The position numbers and the translations under genes are program-made. Source: JAKAGZ01 sp964412105 (GTDB taxonomy: Bacteria > Bacteroidota > Ignavibacteria > Ignavibacteriales > Ignavibacteriaceae). Taken from it: a DNA stretch of 64,000 bases. The number at the start of each line of letters is the position of its first letter. The stretch's first letter is position 1. This document shows, piece after piece, positions 34,211 through 43,574 of the stretch. The notes beneath the pieces are model-generated. The model worked only from the letters and a program-made list of their open reading frames with translations, did no database searches and was not told the origin of the DNA. Location of the stretch: the NCBI GenBank assembly GCA_964412105.1, contig CAYPNM010000001.1, positions 76,140-140,139 on the forward strand. Reading direction: 5' to 3'.

Positions 34211-35587
34211 ATGCCAATAAACAGAACAGAGTATACACCCGGTGGGGTAGTTAAAGAATTAGATAAATATATAATTGGTCAAACAGAAGCAAAACGTGCT
34301 GTAGCAATCGCACTCAGGAACAGGTGGAGACGTCAGCAGGTGCAGGGTGTACTAAAAGATGAAATTATGCCCAACAACATTATTTTGATTGGTCCAACAG
34401 GTGTTGGAAAGACCGAGATTGCACGAAGGCTTGCAAGACTAGCGAATGCTCCTTTTGTGAAAGTTGAAGCTTCAAAATATACCGAAATTGGATACGTTGG
34501 CCGCGATGTTGAATCCATGATTCGTGACCTTGCGGATTATGCTGTCAATATGGTTAAAACTGAAAAGGCCGAAGAAGTTCAGGCCAAGGCAATGTCACTT
34601 GCAGAAGATAAAATACTGGATATACTTATTCCCCCGGTTAAAAAAACTCAGCCACAGGGTCAGGATGGTAATGAAGATGAAGTTAATAATGAGGTTTATC
34701 AAAACCAGAAAACCCGTGAGTGGATGAAACTAAAATTAAAGAATGGTGAACTTGATGATAAAATGATCGAATTTGATTCAGCCACACAGAATGCTATTGG
34801 AATGCAGGTGCTCGGCCCATTCGGACTTGATGATATGGGAATTAATTTCCAGGAGATAATGGGGAACATAATGCCCAAGAAAAAGAAAAAAAGAAAAACA
34901 ACTGTTGCTGAAGCTCGTCAGATAATTGCTCAGGAAGAATCACAAAAATTAATTGATATGGAAGCCGTTCAACGTGAAGCAATTGAAAGAGTCGAAAACA
35001 GCGGCATTGTAGTAATTGATGAAATAGATAAGGTTGCCGGAGGTGGAAAGGGGCAGGGGCCTGACGTTTCCCGAGAGGGAGTGCAAAGAGACCTTCTTCC
35101 GATTGTAGAAGGCACAAATGTAAATACAAAGTACGGTGTAGTAAAAACCGACCACGTACTTTTTATTGCATCCGGCGCTTTTCACGTTTCAAAGCCATCT
35201 GATTTAATTCCTGAATTACAGGGAAGATTTCCAATCCGTGTTGAACTAAAAAGTTTGACCGAATCTGATTTTGTTCAAATTCTTACTACGCCTCAGAATG
35301 CATTACTTAAGCAATACATTGCTTTGCTAGAAACAGAAGGTGTTAGTGTTGAGTTTACTAAAGATGGAATAAAAGAAATTGCAAGAATTGCAACAGAAGT
35401 AAATTCACAGGTTGAAAACATTGGTGCAAGGAGGCTTCATACAATATTAACTTCGCTGCTTGATGAAATATTATTTGATGCTCCTGATTCAATTCCATCA
35501 AAAAAGGTAAAGATAAATGCTGTTGTTGTAAAAGATAAGTTGGATAAGATTGTTAAGGACAGAGATTTGAGTAAATATATATTGTAG
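34211..35587 (+). CDS. hslU: ATP-dependent protease ATPase subunit HslU
   Basis: This 458-residue AAA+ unfoldase has Walker A GPTGVGKTE (about 60-68), the intermediate (I) domain at about 115-235 containing a Lys-rich MPKKKKKRKT, Walker B IVVIDEIDK, sensor and box VII (LIPELQGRFPIRVEL), and sensor 2 (NIGARRLHT). The C-terminus ends DLSKYIL, the tail that inserts into HslV to activate it. It is co-transcribed with hslV. A GC-rich hairpin 18-40 nt after the stop may terminate the transcript. Confidence 0.97.
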   Translation: MPINRTEYTPGGVVKELDKYIIGQTEAKRAVAIALRNRWRRQQVQGVLKDEIMPNNIILIGPTGVGKTEIARRLARLANAPFVKVEASKYTEIGYVGRDVESMIRDLADYAVNMVKTEKAEEVQAKAMSLAEDKILDILIPPVKKTQPQGQDGNEDEVNNEVYQNQKTREWMKLKLKNGELDDKMIEFDSATQNAIGMQVLGPFGLDDMGINFQEIMGNIMPKKKKKRKTTVAEARQIIAQEESQKLIDMEAVQREAIERVENSGIVVIDEIDKVAGGGKGQGPDVSREGVQRDLLPIVEGTNVNTKYGVVKTDHVLFIASGAFHVSKPSDLIPELQGRFPIRVELKSLTESDFVQILTTPQNALLKQYIALLETEGVSVEFTKDGIKEIARIATEVNSQVENIGARRLHTILTSLLDEILFDAPDSIPSKKVKINAVVVKDKLDKIVKDRDLSKYIL

Positions 35588-35605
35588 GGGATTACCACCC
35601 CCCGA

Positions 35606-35628
35606 CCCCCTCCTTAAAAAGGAGGGGG
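35606..35628 (+). repeat. C/G-rich inverted repeat next to the DUF559 remnant
   Basis: CCCCCTCCTT/AAGGAGGGGG makes a perfect 10-bp stem with a 3-nt loop, 19 bp after the hslU stop. The first T-run (CTTTTTTT) comes only 12 nt after the stem, so termination is possible but not textbook. It may instead be one end of the element that carries the DUF559 fragment. Confidence 0.6.
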
Positions 35629-35668
35629 CAGAAGTAAATTCTTTTTTTGATTTTAAAATGGGGAAATT

Positions 35669-35815
35669 TTGGATCTGGTCTTTTATAAAAAATATTTAGA
35701 AGAAAAGATAAGAGAATTAAGGAATAATCTTACCTACGCTGAAAAATTTCTATGGTATGAATTAAGAAAAAGTCAGCTTCCGGGGAAAAATTTAGAAGGC
35801 GGTTTAGTATTATAA
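35669..35815 (+). pseudogene. Truncated DUF559 (endonuclease-like) gene
   Basis: A 48-residue frame opens at TTG and encodes the N-terminal part of a DUF559 domain: KIRELRNNLTYAEKFLWYEL then RKSQLPGKN. Full-length members run to about 110-120 residues and carry a restriction-endonuclease-like core with acidic and QxK-type catalytic residues. Here the frame stops right after the first helix pair (LEGGLVL, stop), so the core is missing. It is flanked by two inverted repeats (35606-35628 and 35819-35835), which suggests it is the decayed cargo of a small mobile or repetitive element. Function is lost. Confidence 0.65.
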
Positions 35816-35818
35816 TTA

Positions 35819-35835
35819 TCCCTTTTTCAAAGGGA
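35819..35835. repeat. Short inverted repeat after the DUF559 remnant
   Basis: TCCCTTT-TTC-AAAGGGA is a 7-bp perfect stem with a 3-nt loop, 4 bp after the remnant's stop. Together with 35606-35628 it brackets the fragment. Confidence 0.5.
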
Positions 35836-36181
35836 CAATGATCGCAATCCCTTCTACGACACCTATCTCTTTTCAAAATAAGTTGTTATAAAAATATTTC
35901 ACCGAATATAAATCCTTTCATTAAGCAAATTTGCCATTTATAATAAAATCAGATTTATTCGCGTTTATAGTACTTAAATACGACGTAACCTATTGAGGGA
36001 TTTTTCCGTCTTAAAATGTGTGTAATGTACTGCGTACATAATATTGTACGTGCTGTACATTTTAAACAACATCTGGACAAACAAAGTTCAGATATATAGT
36101 AAATCAGCAATGGCATATGGTTTGCTTTAGTATAAAAGTGAGTTATTAGTTTGGGAAGCAGACATCAGAGGAGAAATAAAT
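35836..36181. other. Intergenic region upstream of an exported protein gene
   Basis: About 345 bp hold no credible frame. The notable content is a cluster of four GTAC-centred boxes at 36024-36061 (described separately). The strong ribosome-binding site AGAGGAGAAATAA sits just before the ATG at 36182. Confidence 0.5.
36024..36061. promoter_or_regulatory. Imperfect nested palindrome of GTAC boxes, possible operator
   Basis: Arms AATGTAC (36024-36030) and GTACATT (36055-36061) enclose inner GTAC copies at 36034-36037 and 36046-36049 around an AT-rich centre. The structure lies about 120 bp upstream of the exported protein gene at 36182. No T-run follows, so a regulator-binding site is more likely than a terminator. 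Confidence 0.35.
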
Positions 36182-37078
36182 ATGAAAAAATTAATTACAA
36201 CAACCTTAATTTGTCTTCTTTTTATGGGAGCAACTTTTGCGCAAGAAGAGGATTCTACCGGTGCTAATAGCAGACACCACAATTGGTATCACTGGAAGAA
36301 TGATTTTAATTTTTTGCATGAAGGATTTCACGGGCGTCCGACCTTAAGTTTTCTCTATGGATTTTCAAATATGAGTATGAAGGATGCGCAGAGGAACTAT
36401 GCTGATCCTGATTTATTGGAATTGAAAATTGGTTATACAAGCAAAAGATCAATCTGGGATGATGATGACATTTTTAATTACAGTAACAAGTATTTGCAGA
36501 TAAGTTATTTTTCAACTGAACTAGCAAATACATCAAATAACCCAGATGTTCAGTCAAAAATGTGGAGAATAGGATTTGGAAAAGCCTCGGGCTATGGTTA
36601 TGGTTTTGGAGATTTTAGTTTAGTTCCTTATCATGCTTCAGGATTTGCATGGTCAAGGGTAGAAATGCTACCTGACAAAATTCAGACCTTTGCTGCTCTT
36701 CCACCCAGCGGCCTGGAAGATTTTGATCAAACGATAAGATTCGGAACATCAGCTGAAGGCGGGTTGATGTTTACTTTTGCAGATCATTATACTATTGAGG
36801 CTGCCTATGAAAGGTCAATTATTTTCAGAAGACACCTGTTTGGTAAATGGGTAATGAGCGCAATTATTGAAGATATTACACAATCATTGATGGATGGATT
36901 TATTAATGGAGTTTTGGACCATTCTCCAAAAGCAGCTCCCGTTGTAAACTTTCTATTAAAGAATGCGCTCTCTTACGGAATTTATGAGTTAAGGCAGTCA
37001 AAAATGAACTGGCCATTCAACACAGAGCCACCTCTTTCTTACGATCAGTTCAAATTTGGTGTGACGATTGTATTTTAG
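36182..37078 (+). CDS. Exported protein of unknown function, possible outer-membrane beta-barrel
   Basis: This 298-residue protein has a clear signal peptide (MKKLITTTLICLLFMGATFAQ). A mature part rich in aromatic residues and Gly follows, with alternating hydrophobic strands (RPTLSFLYGFSNM, KYLQISYFSTEL, FGKASGYGYGFGDFSLV). It ends in KFGVTIVF, the aromatic C-terminus typical of outer-membrane barrels. No family is recognised. A strong ribosome-binding site and a palindromic cluster upstream suggest regulated single-gene expression. It converges on the metallophosphoesterase gene 37 bp away. Confidence 0.7.
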   Translation: MKKLITTTLICLLFMGATFAQEEDSTGANSRHHNWYHWKNDFNFLHEGFHGRPTLSFLYGFSNMSMKDAQRNYADPDLLELKIGYTSKRSIWDDDDIFNYSNKYLQISYFSTELANTSNNPDVQSKMWRIGFGKASGYGYGFGDFSLVPYHASGFAWSRVEMLPDKIQTFAALPPSGLEDFDQTIRFGTSAEGGLMFTFADHYTIEAAYERSIIFRRHLFGKWVMSAIIEDITQSLMDGFINGVLDHSPKAAPVVNFLLKNALSYGIYELRQSKMNWPFNTEPPLSYDQFKFGVTIVF

Positions 37079-37115
37079 TTTTGCCCTGAAGAGACGATCC
37101 GTAGAATCGTCCCAT

Positions 37116-38258
37116 CTATATAAATTTAATTTTTAGATTTACAATCTCAGCATCACTTGCTAACTTGACGGGTGGTCCCCAGCTTCCTATTCCGGAAGAT
37201 ACATAAAATTGAGTATTACCTTTTTTGAGATAACCCCAACTTACTTCGTAAATTAAATTTGTAATGAAATTTAAAGGAAACATCTGCCCATTATGTGTAT
37301 GTCCGGAAAGCTGAAGATCAATTTTATTTTCAGTGGCTTCATTTAATTTAACAGGAGTGTGATCCAATAATATTACAGGTAAATTCTCCGGCATTCCTGA
37401 AAGGATTTCATTTAGTTCTTTTCTCTTTTGTTTTGTAAAACTGCTCTTACTGACATCTTCCCTTCCAACCACATAAAATGAATTTTCAATATTTATATAT
37501 TCATCCCGCAAAACAATGACTCCGAACTCTTTGGCAAAATTAACTGACCCCTCAACTCCATTAATAAACTCATGGTTACCAGTAGAAGAATAGATCCCAT
37601 ATTTGGATTTCAGATTTTTAAATCCAGGGCCGATGTAATTTCTTTTCAATATTTCTGCTTTATCATCAACAATATCTCCAGGAAGTAAAATAATGTCAGG
37701 GTTTAAAGCATTCACTTTTTTTACAATTTTGTTAAGAAAAGTTTCATTGTTAACAGGGGAAAGATGAAGATCAGAAAACATCACAATATTTAGTCCTGTA
37801 AGAGGGCTATTCTTCTTTGGAAGAGAGATCTCTAAGGTCTTTACTTTAAAATTGGTCCTGTTTATGAAGCCTGCCGTGGAAATTAATATAACAAGGAATG
37901 TAACTCCTGTTCCGATATATAATTTTATTAAATCGTTTGGTGCACTTAACCACACCGGTAAAAACGGTAAGAAATGATCCAACAATCGCATAAGGTCTAT
38001 TAGAAATAAGATCAGTACAAAATACAGAAGAAAAGCAAACCAGAAGGAGCCCATCCATAGAAGCGGATCATGTATAAATGCAGGCAGTTTTTCAGCAAGT
38101 AATTTGACAAAAATATAGGAGAAGGAAAGGAAGAGGAAAATAATTACAAAAAATGGTTTTAGAAAAGGTAAATAGCTTAAAGCCTGCCATCCTCTGATAA
38201 AGACATAAGAATTAATTAGGGTATAAAGAGTAAAGAAAATTATAAAAAATATATTCAT
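37116..38258 (-). CDS. Membrane-anchored metallophosphoesterase
   Basis: This 380-residue protein has about four N-terminal membrane helices (residues 1-135) and then a calcineurin-like phosphoesterase domain. The metal-ligand motifs are in order: MFSDLHLSP, LLPGDIVDD, STGNHEFING, VILLDHTP and LSGHTHNGQMFP. The order fits the YkuE/YaeI-like group, some of which act on UDP-diacylglucosamine or other envelope substrates; the specificity here is not known. It lies 2 nt downstream of carB, so it is the last gene of the carA-fucosidase-carB run. Confidence 0.9.
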   Translation of the reverse strand: MNIFFIIFFTLYTLINSYVFIRGWQALSYLPFLKPFFVIIFLFLSFSYIFVKLLAEKLPAFIHDPLLWMGSFWFAFLLYFVLILFLIDLMRLLDHFLPFLPVWLSAPNDLIKLYIGTGVTFLVILISTAGFINRTNFKVKTLEISLPKKNSPLTGLNIVMFSDLHLSPVNNETFLNKIVKKVNALNPDIILLPGDIVDDKAEILKRNYIGPGFKNLKSKYGIYSSTGNHEFINGVEGSVNFAKEFGVIVLRDEYINIENSFYVVGREDVSKSSFTKQKRKELNEILSGMPENLPVILLDHTPVKLNEATENKIDLQLSGHTHNGQMFPLNFITNLIYEVSWGYLKKGNTQFYVSSGIGSWGPPVKLASDAEIVNLKIKFI

Positions 38259-38260
38259 CG

Positions 38261-41200
38261 TCAGTTATATTCATCCCAGCTTTTTACAGAAAGATTATCC
38301 TCGTTGTATCTATCCATTGTTTTTACAAATCTTTTTGCAACCTGAAGATTTGTGATCAGGTTAATATTCATATCAATAGCTTTTCGCCTAACAATATAAT
38401 CGTTATCGAGCTCATATTTTTCTTCACTTTTTGGAATATTTATAACGAGATCTATTTTACCATTATTAAGATAAGTTAAAATATTTGGTTCTCTTTTTTC
38501 AAGCGGCCAGTTCAAGATTTGAGCTTTCATTCCATATTTTTTCAGAAAATCGGCTGTTCCCCTGGTAGCATAAAATTTAAGGCCCATACTATACAGCTTT
38601 CTTGTTTCATCGAGAAATTCCGCCTTATCTTTTGGTGTTCCGGTTGAAAGCATAACGCCCTTTTGGGGAATTTTATAACCGGTCGAGATAAAACTTTTAA
38701 GAAACGCTTCATTAAATTCATCTCCAAGGCATGCAACTTCTCCAGTTGATGCCATTTCAACCCCCAGCACAGGATCTGATCCCTTCAATCTAGTAAACGA
38801 AAATTGAGGAGCTTTAACCCCAACGTAATCAACATCAAAAGATGATTTATCAATCTTTGGAATCTTTTGACCAAGCATAAATTTCGTTGCTATATCAATA
38901 AAATTTATTTTCAAAACTTTCGAAACGAAAGGAAAACTTCTTGAGGCCCTTAGATTGCATTCGATAACTTTTACTACATTATCCTTTGCTATAAATTGAA
39001 TATTAAACGGACCAGTAATTTTTAAAGCCTGCGCAATATCCTTTGTGATCATCTTAACTCTGCGCATGGTCTCAAGGTAAGTCCTCTGCGGAGGAAGAAC
39101 AATTGTGGCATCACCTGAATGAACCCCTGCGTTTTCAACGTGTTCGGAAATTGCATAACAAAAAAGGCTTCCATTGTCGGCAACTGCATCAACTTCAATC
39201 TCCCTTGCATCCGTTATGAATTTGCTAATTACAACCGGATAATCTTTGCTGATGGCTGCGGCTTTCTGCAATAATTGTTTTAATTCAGAATCGTTCAAAA
39301 CGATGCTCATGGCAGCACCACTTAAGACATAACTCGGTCTGATCAAAACCGGATATCCGACTTTATGAGCAAATTCTTTCGCTTTAGCAAAACTTGTTAA
39401 TTCTTTCCATTCCGGCTGATCAATTTTTATTTTGTCCAGTATCTGAGAAAATTTATGTCTGTTTTCTGCATTATCAATTTGATCCGGCGATGTACCTAAT
39501 ATTTTTATACCCGCACCGTGTAATTTTATTGCAAGGTTATTGGGAGTCTGTCCTCCCATTGAAATTATGACGCCTTCAGGCCTCTCTTTATCATAAATGT
39601 CTAGAACTCTCTCGAAAGTGATCTGCTCAAAATATAATTTATCACAAATATCATAATCAGTGCTGACTGTCTCGGGATTGCAGTTTATCATGATTGTTTT
39701 GTAATTCATTTTGTTGAGAGACATAACGGCATTCACACAGCACCAGTCAAATTCAACAGATGAACCAATTCTATAAGCACCACTGCCAAGTACGACAATT
39801 TGTTTTTCTTCTCCAGTTGAAATGTCATTTTCCTTTCCATGGTAGGTGAGATACAGATAATTTGTTTGAGCCGGATATTCAGCCGCAAGGGTATCAATTT
39901 GTTTTACAACAGGGATCACTTTTAATGATTTTCTAATATGCCTTACTTCGAACTCATTTGAATCGGTTAGTTTTGCAATTTGCAAATCAGAGAAACCTCT
40001 TTCTTTTGCTTCGCGCATCAGTTCGTAGTTTATTTTATTTAGTTTCAATCCCTGCAGCTTTTTCTCCGTATTGATTATGTTTTTCATTTTATGAATAAAC
40101 CACGGAGTTATCTTGGAAAGCTCGTGAATCCTTTTTACAGAATATCCTTTTTTTAGAGCCTGGGCAACCGCGAATATTCTTTTATCAGTAGGATTGGCAA
40201 TTTCCTGATCCAGATTCTTAAATTTTAAGTCGTTGCCAATAAAGCCTTTGTAACCAAGATCCAGCATTCTAATTGCTTTTTGCAAGACCTCTTCAAAGCT
40301 TCTGCCAAGAGACATTACTTCTCCAACAGATTTCATTTCGGATCCAAGCTGTGTGCTAACCTGTCTAAATTTTTGTAAATCCCATCTTGGAAATTTTAGG
40401 GCAACATAATCAAGAGCGGGCTCAAAACAAGCTGATGTCTGCTGTGTGATAATATTTGAAACTTCATTCAAAGCATATCCCAGCGCGAGTTTGGTTGCAA
40501 TAAAGGCCAGCGGATAACCTGTAGCTTTTGATGCAAGAGCGGAACTTCTACTTAATCTGGCATTGACTTCTATTATTCTATAATCGCCTGTCGCAGGATC
40601 AAGAGCATATTGAATGTTGCACTCGCCTACAACTCCAAGATGCCGGATTAACCTTATTCCATGCGAGCGAAGCATAAAATTTTCTTTAGCAGAAAGAGTT
40701 TGAACGGGCGCAATAACGATACTATCCCCAGTATGAATGCCCATCGGATCGATGTTTTCCATCGAGCAAATAGTAATGCAGTTATTAAACTTGTCTCTAA
40801 CTATTTCATATTCAACTTCCTTCCAGCCATAGAGAGATTCCTCAATCAAAATCTGGCTTGTAAAGGAAAAAGCTCTTCGTGCTTTTTCTAAAAGCTCACT
40901 TTTATTTTCGACGATTCCGGAGCCAAGACCTCCCAGGGCATATGCAATTCTAACCATGACCGGGTAACCGATCTTTTCAGCTGCATCAAGTGCTTCCTGA
41001 ACATTCTTTGCAGTTTTACTTACTGCAACTTTTAATCCACATTCTTTAACTTTGTTTGCGAAAAGAAGTCTATCTTCTGTGGCCTGAATGGCTTCAACCG
41101 GCGTCCCTAAAACTTTTATATTATGTTTTTTCAGAATTCCTTTTTCATAAAGTTCAACACCGACGTTTAAAGCTGTTTGGCCACCAAATTGAAGTAAAAT

Positions 41201-41455
41201 ACTATCCGGTTCCTCCTTCTGAATTACTTTTTCAACAAAATCAGTTTTGATAGGGACAAAATAAACTTTGTCCGCAAAATTTTCGGAAGTTTGAATGGTT
41301 GCAATATTGGGATTTATCAAGACTGTAGCGATTCCATCTTCTTTTAGTGCTTTTACGGCCTGGCTGCCTGAATAATCAAATTCTCCAGCCTGTCCGATTT
41401 GAAGAGCACCAGAGCCTAATATCAAAACCTTTTTGGGTTTGCCGCGTTTTATCAT
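38261..41455 (-). CDS. carB: Carbamoyl-phosphate synthase large subunit
   Basis: This 1064-residue enzyme makes carbamoyl phosphate from bicarbonate, ATP and ammonia for pyrimidine and arginine synthesis. Both homologous halves are present. The first ATP-grasp half begins KKVLILGSGALQIGQAGEFDYSG; the second begins QIVVLGSGAYRIGSSVEFDW. Each has its ATP-grasp residues (EVNARLSRSSALASKATG; ECNLRASRSFPFVSKV). The C-terminal allosteric MGS-like domain (about 930-1064) contains LYSMGLKFYATRGTADFL and INIPKSE. It lies 25 nt downstream of a fucosidase gene and two genes after carA, an unusual arrangement because carA and carB are normally adjacent. Confidence 0.97.
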   Translation of the reverse strand: MIKRGKPKKVLILGSGALQIGQAGEFDYSGSQAVKALKEDGIATVLINPNIATIQTSENFADKVYFVPIKTDFVEKVIQKEEPDSILLQFGGQTALNVGVELYEKGILKKHNIKVLGTPVEAIQATEDRLLFANKVKECGLKVAVSKTAKNVQEALDAAEKIGYPVMVRIAYALGGLGSGIVENKSELLEKARRAFSFTSQILIEESLYGWKEVEYEIVRDKFNNCITICSMENIDPMGIHTGDSIVIAPVQTLSAKENFMLRSHGIRLIRHLGVVGECNIQYALDPATGDYRIIEVNARLSRSSALASKATGYPLAFIATKLALGYALNEVSNIITQQTSACFEPALDYVALKFPRWDLQKFRQVSTQLGSEMKSVGEVMSLGRSFEEVLQKAIRMLDLGYKGFIGNDLKFKNLDQEIANPTDKRIFAVAQALKKGYSVKRIHELSKITPWFIHKMKNIINTEKKLQGLKLNKINYELMREAKERGFSDLQIAKLTDSNEFEVRHIRKSLKVIPVVKQIDTLAAEYPAQTNYLYLTYHGKENDISTGEEKQIVVLGSGAYRIGSSVEFDWCCVNAVMSLNKMNYKTIMINCNPETVSTDYDICDKLYFEQITFERVLDIYDKERPEGVIISMGGQTPNNLAIKLHGAGIKILGTSPDQIDNAENRHKFSQILDKIKIDQPEWKELTSFAKAKEFAHKVGYPVLIRPSYVLSGAAMSIVLNDSELKQLLQKAAAISKDYPVVISKFITDAREIEVDAVADNGSLFCYAISEHVENAGVHSGDATIVLPPQRTYLETMRRVKMITKDIAQALKITGPFNIQFIAKDNVVKVIECNLRASRSFPFVSKVLKINFIDIATKFMLGQKIPKIDKSSFDVDYVGVKAPQFSFTRLKGSDPVLGVEMASTGEVACLGDEFNEAFLKSFISTGYKIPQKGVMLSTGTPKDKAEFLDETRKLYSMGLKFYATRGTADFLKKYGMKAQILNWPLEKREPNILTYLNNGKIDLVINIPKSEEKYELDNDYIVRRKAIDMNINLITNLQVAKRFVKTMDRYNEDNLSVKSWDEYN

Positions 41456-41480
41456 AATAAGTTAATTTTAAATTAGTTTA

Positions 41481-43553
41481 TCATCTAACAAACAGTATTA
41501 AATCAGGAATTACCTGTTTCTCAATTCCAGGTCCTTCATATAGAATGTGCAATTCCTTTCCGCCTTCCTTCTGAAAGAAAGTTACTTTTATAGAATGAAT
41601 ACCTTTTGAAAGAGCAGTGTAACCATTTTTTTCTGTCAGGCTGTGAAGTTCATCGTTATTAACAACTAATTTGCCGTCAATAAAAAGACAACTACCATCG
41701 TCAGAAGAAGTAAAGAACCTGTAAACGCCATCTTTTGGTATGTCAATGAATCCGTTGAATTCAAATGCAAAATATTCTTTTGCTTTTGCAGAAGAGATAT
41801 CGAAATTTTTCACCTCTCCCGTTGAGGTCGGGATGAGGTTATTGAAATCAGGAAGGACATCCCAGTTGCCTTCAAAATACTTATATGAAATCCCATTTTT
41901 AAGATTGCTAATATTCAGAGAAGGTGCCGGTTCAACTTTATTAAATGATTTGGATACAGCTGCACTAACAGATTTTCCATTCCTGAAACACCTTGCAGAA
42001 ATTTTCGTTGTATTATCTAGCGTAATTTTTCCAGTATATAATGTTGAATTGATACCAGGGACGCTTCCATCAGTTGTATACCTGATATTAATATTATCCC
42101 GGTCAGATTTTAATTCAACCTGCAGACTGTCTGTAAAAATATCGAAATTTGCTTCAATAGATGGGGGAATTGTTACATCAGGTTTACCTTTAATATCCAT
42201 GACTACAACACTGCAAATCGGATCAGGCTGTTTTGACGGCAAATTTATTATAACCGCATCCTCATCCCTTGAAGTCTTCAGTTTCTTCTTATCAAGGTCA
42301 GCAAGTAAATAAACATTTGCCGGATCGTTTAATAAGCCAGGGACAGAAAGTCTTCCATCGTCTGGCCAGTCAAATACCTGAAGGAATAATCGTGTGCCAC
42401 CTTTAATTTCTTTTTGTGTGCATCTTCCCCAAGATAAATTCTTAAATGGACTAGCTTTGGTTCCATATATTGACTCCCCATTTACCTTCATCCATCTCCC
42501 TATTTCTTTTAATCTTTCAACAGCTGTTGGAGGAAACAACCCTTCAGAAGTTGGACCGACATTAAGCAGGAAATTTCCACCTTTCGAAACTATGTCAACC
42601 AGCTTTCTAATCAAGTCTTCAGTTGTTTTCCAGTTATTATCATATTTATTATAGCCCCAATGATCATTCATTGTCATACAGGTTTCCCAGTCAATACCGG
42701 GCAGACCAGCTGCCGGTATTTCCTGTTCGGGTGTTTCAAAATCCCCGTCAGTTTCATTAGGATTAGAAGCCCCTTCCATTCCAATGTTACCGGCGCGAAT
42801 ACGATTATTAATTATAATATCTGGCTGAAGGCTCCTTACATAATTATAGATTTCTTTTCCGTAAGTGCTGTTCCAATCTTCCCATTGCCCGTCGAACCAA
42901 AGCACACTAATTTCTCCGTAGTTTGTAAGTAATTCACGTAATTGATTTTTCATATATTGCACATAGCGGTTAAAATCTGCACCTTCAGTTGGACGATCTT
43001 TTTCCCAGCTACGTCTGGGAAGGTAATCAGGATGATGCCAATCCATAATGGAATAATAAAAACCAATTTTTATTCCAGCTTTATGTGCTGCTTTTGTAAG
43101 TGCTTTCAAGACGTCTTTATGATATGGCGTTGACATTATATCAAAGTCAGTATATTTCGAATCGAACATACAGAAGCCATCGTGGTGTTTTGATGTAATT
43201 ACTATGTACTTCATTCCTGCGTCTTTTGCCATTTTGACCCATTTCTCTGCATTAAATTTTACAGGATTAAATTCTTTTACAAATTTGACATAGACACTAA
43301 GTGGAATATGAGCCTGTTCCCTAATCCATTCAGCATAATTTGTTTTTCCATCCCATTCGCCTGCAGGAACAGAATAAATTCCCCAATGAAGGAATAGGCC
43401 GAATTTAGCATTCCGCCACCATGCCATTCTTTTATCTTTTTCATTTTTCGTTTCGTTTAGATATTGAGAATAAGCCGGCACAGTCACTAGAATCAGCAAT
43501 AAAATAATTAAAACAGACTTAAAGTTTGTTTTAGTGACAAGTTTGGTTTTCAT
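41481..43553 (-). CDS. GH29 alpha-L-fucosidase with chitobiase-like and PA14 domains
   Basis: This 690-residue exported glycosidase has a signal peptide (to about residue 30, AYSQ). The GH29 catalytic domain (about 35-400) contains LFLHWGIYSVPAGEW (54-67), KHHDGFCMFDS (122-132) and the likely nucleophile Asp221 in VLWFDGQWED; VGPTSEGLFPP closes the domain. A chitobiase C-terminal-like segment (about 465-530; INIRYTTDGSVPGINSTLY) and a PA14-like beta domain (about 560-690; VYRFFTSSDDGSCLFIDG) follow. It hydrolyses terminal alpha-L-fucose from glycans outside the cytoplasm. It sits between carA (21 nt) and carB (25 nt) in the same direction, so it must be co-transcribed with a housekeeping enzyme; no other glycan-use genes are adjacent. 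Confidence 0.9.
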   Translation of the reverse strand: MKTKLVTKTNFKSVLIILLLILVTVPAYSQYLNETKNEKDKRMAWWRNAKFGLFLHWGIYSVPAGEWDGKTNYAEWIREQAHIPLSVYVKFVKEFNPVKFNAEKWVKMAKDAGMKYIVITSKHHDGFCMFDSKYTDFDIMSTPYHKDVLKALTKAAHKAGIKIGFYYSIMDWHHPDYLPRRSWEKDRPTEGADFNRYVQYMKNQLRELLTNYGEISVLWFDGQWEDWNSTYGKEIYNYVRSLQPDIIINNRIRAGNIGMEGASNPNETDGDFETPEQEIPAAGLPGIDWETCMTMNDHWGYNKYDNNWKTTEDLIRKLVDIVSKGGNFLLNVGPTSEGLFPPTAVERLKEIGRWMKVNGESIYGTKASPFKNLSWGRCTQKEIKGGTRLFLQVFDWPDDGRLSVPGLLNDPANVYLLADLDKKKLKTSRDEDAVIINLPSKQPDPICSVVVMDIKGKPDVTIPPSIEANFDIFTDSLQVELKSDRDNINIRYTTDGSVPGINSTLYTGKITLDNTTKISARCFRNGKSVSAAVSKSFNKVEPAPSLNISNLKNGISYKYFEGNWDVLPDFNNLIPTSTGEVKNFDISSAKAKEYFAFEFNGFIDIPKDGVYRFFTSSDDGSCLFIDGKLVVNNDELHSLTEKNGYTALSKGIHSIKVTFFQKEGGKELHILYEGPGIEKQVIPDLILFVR

Positions 43554-43574
43554 ATATATTTGCCTCTTAAATTA

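Noticed and set aside
37093..37111. A 6-bp inverted repeat GACGAT/ATCGTC between convergent genes
   Set aside because: Too short and without a T-run on either strand to call a terminator; it may be a degenerate interspersed repeat.
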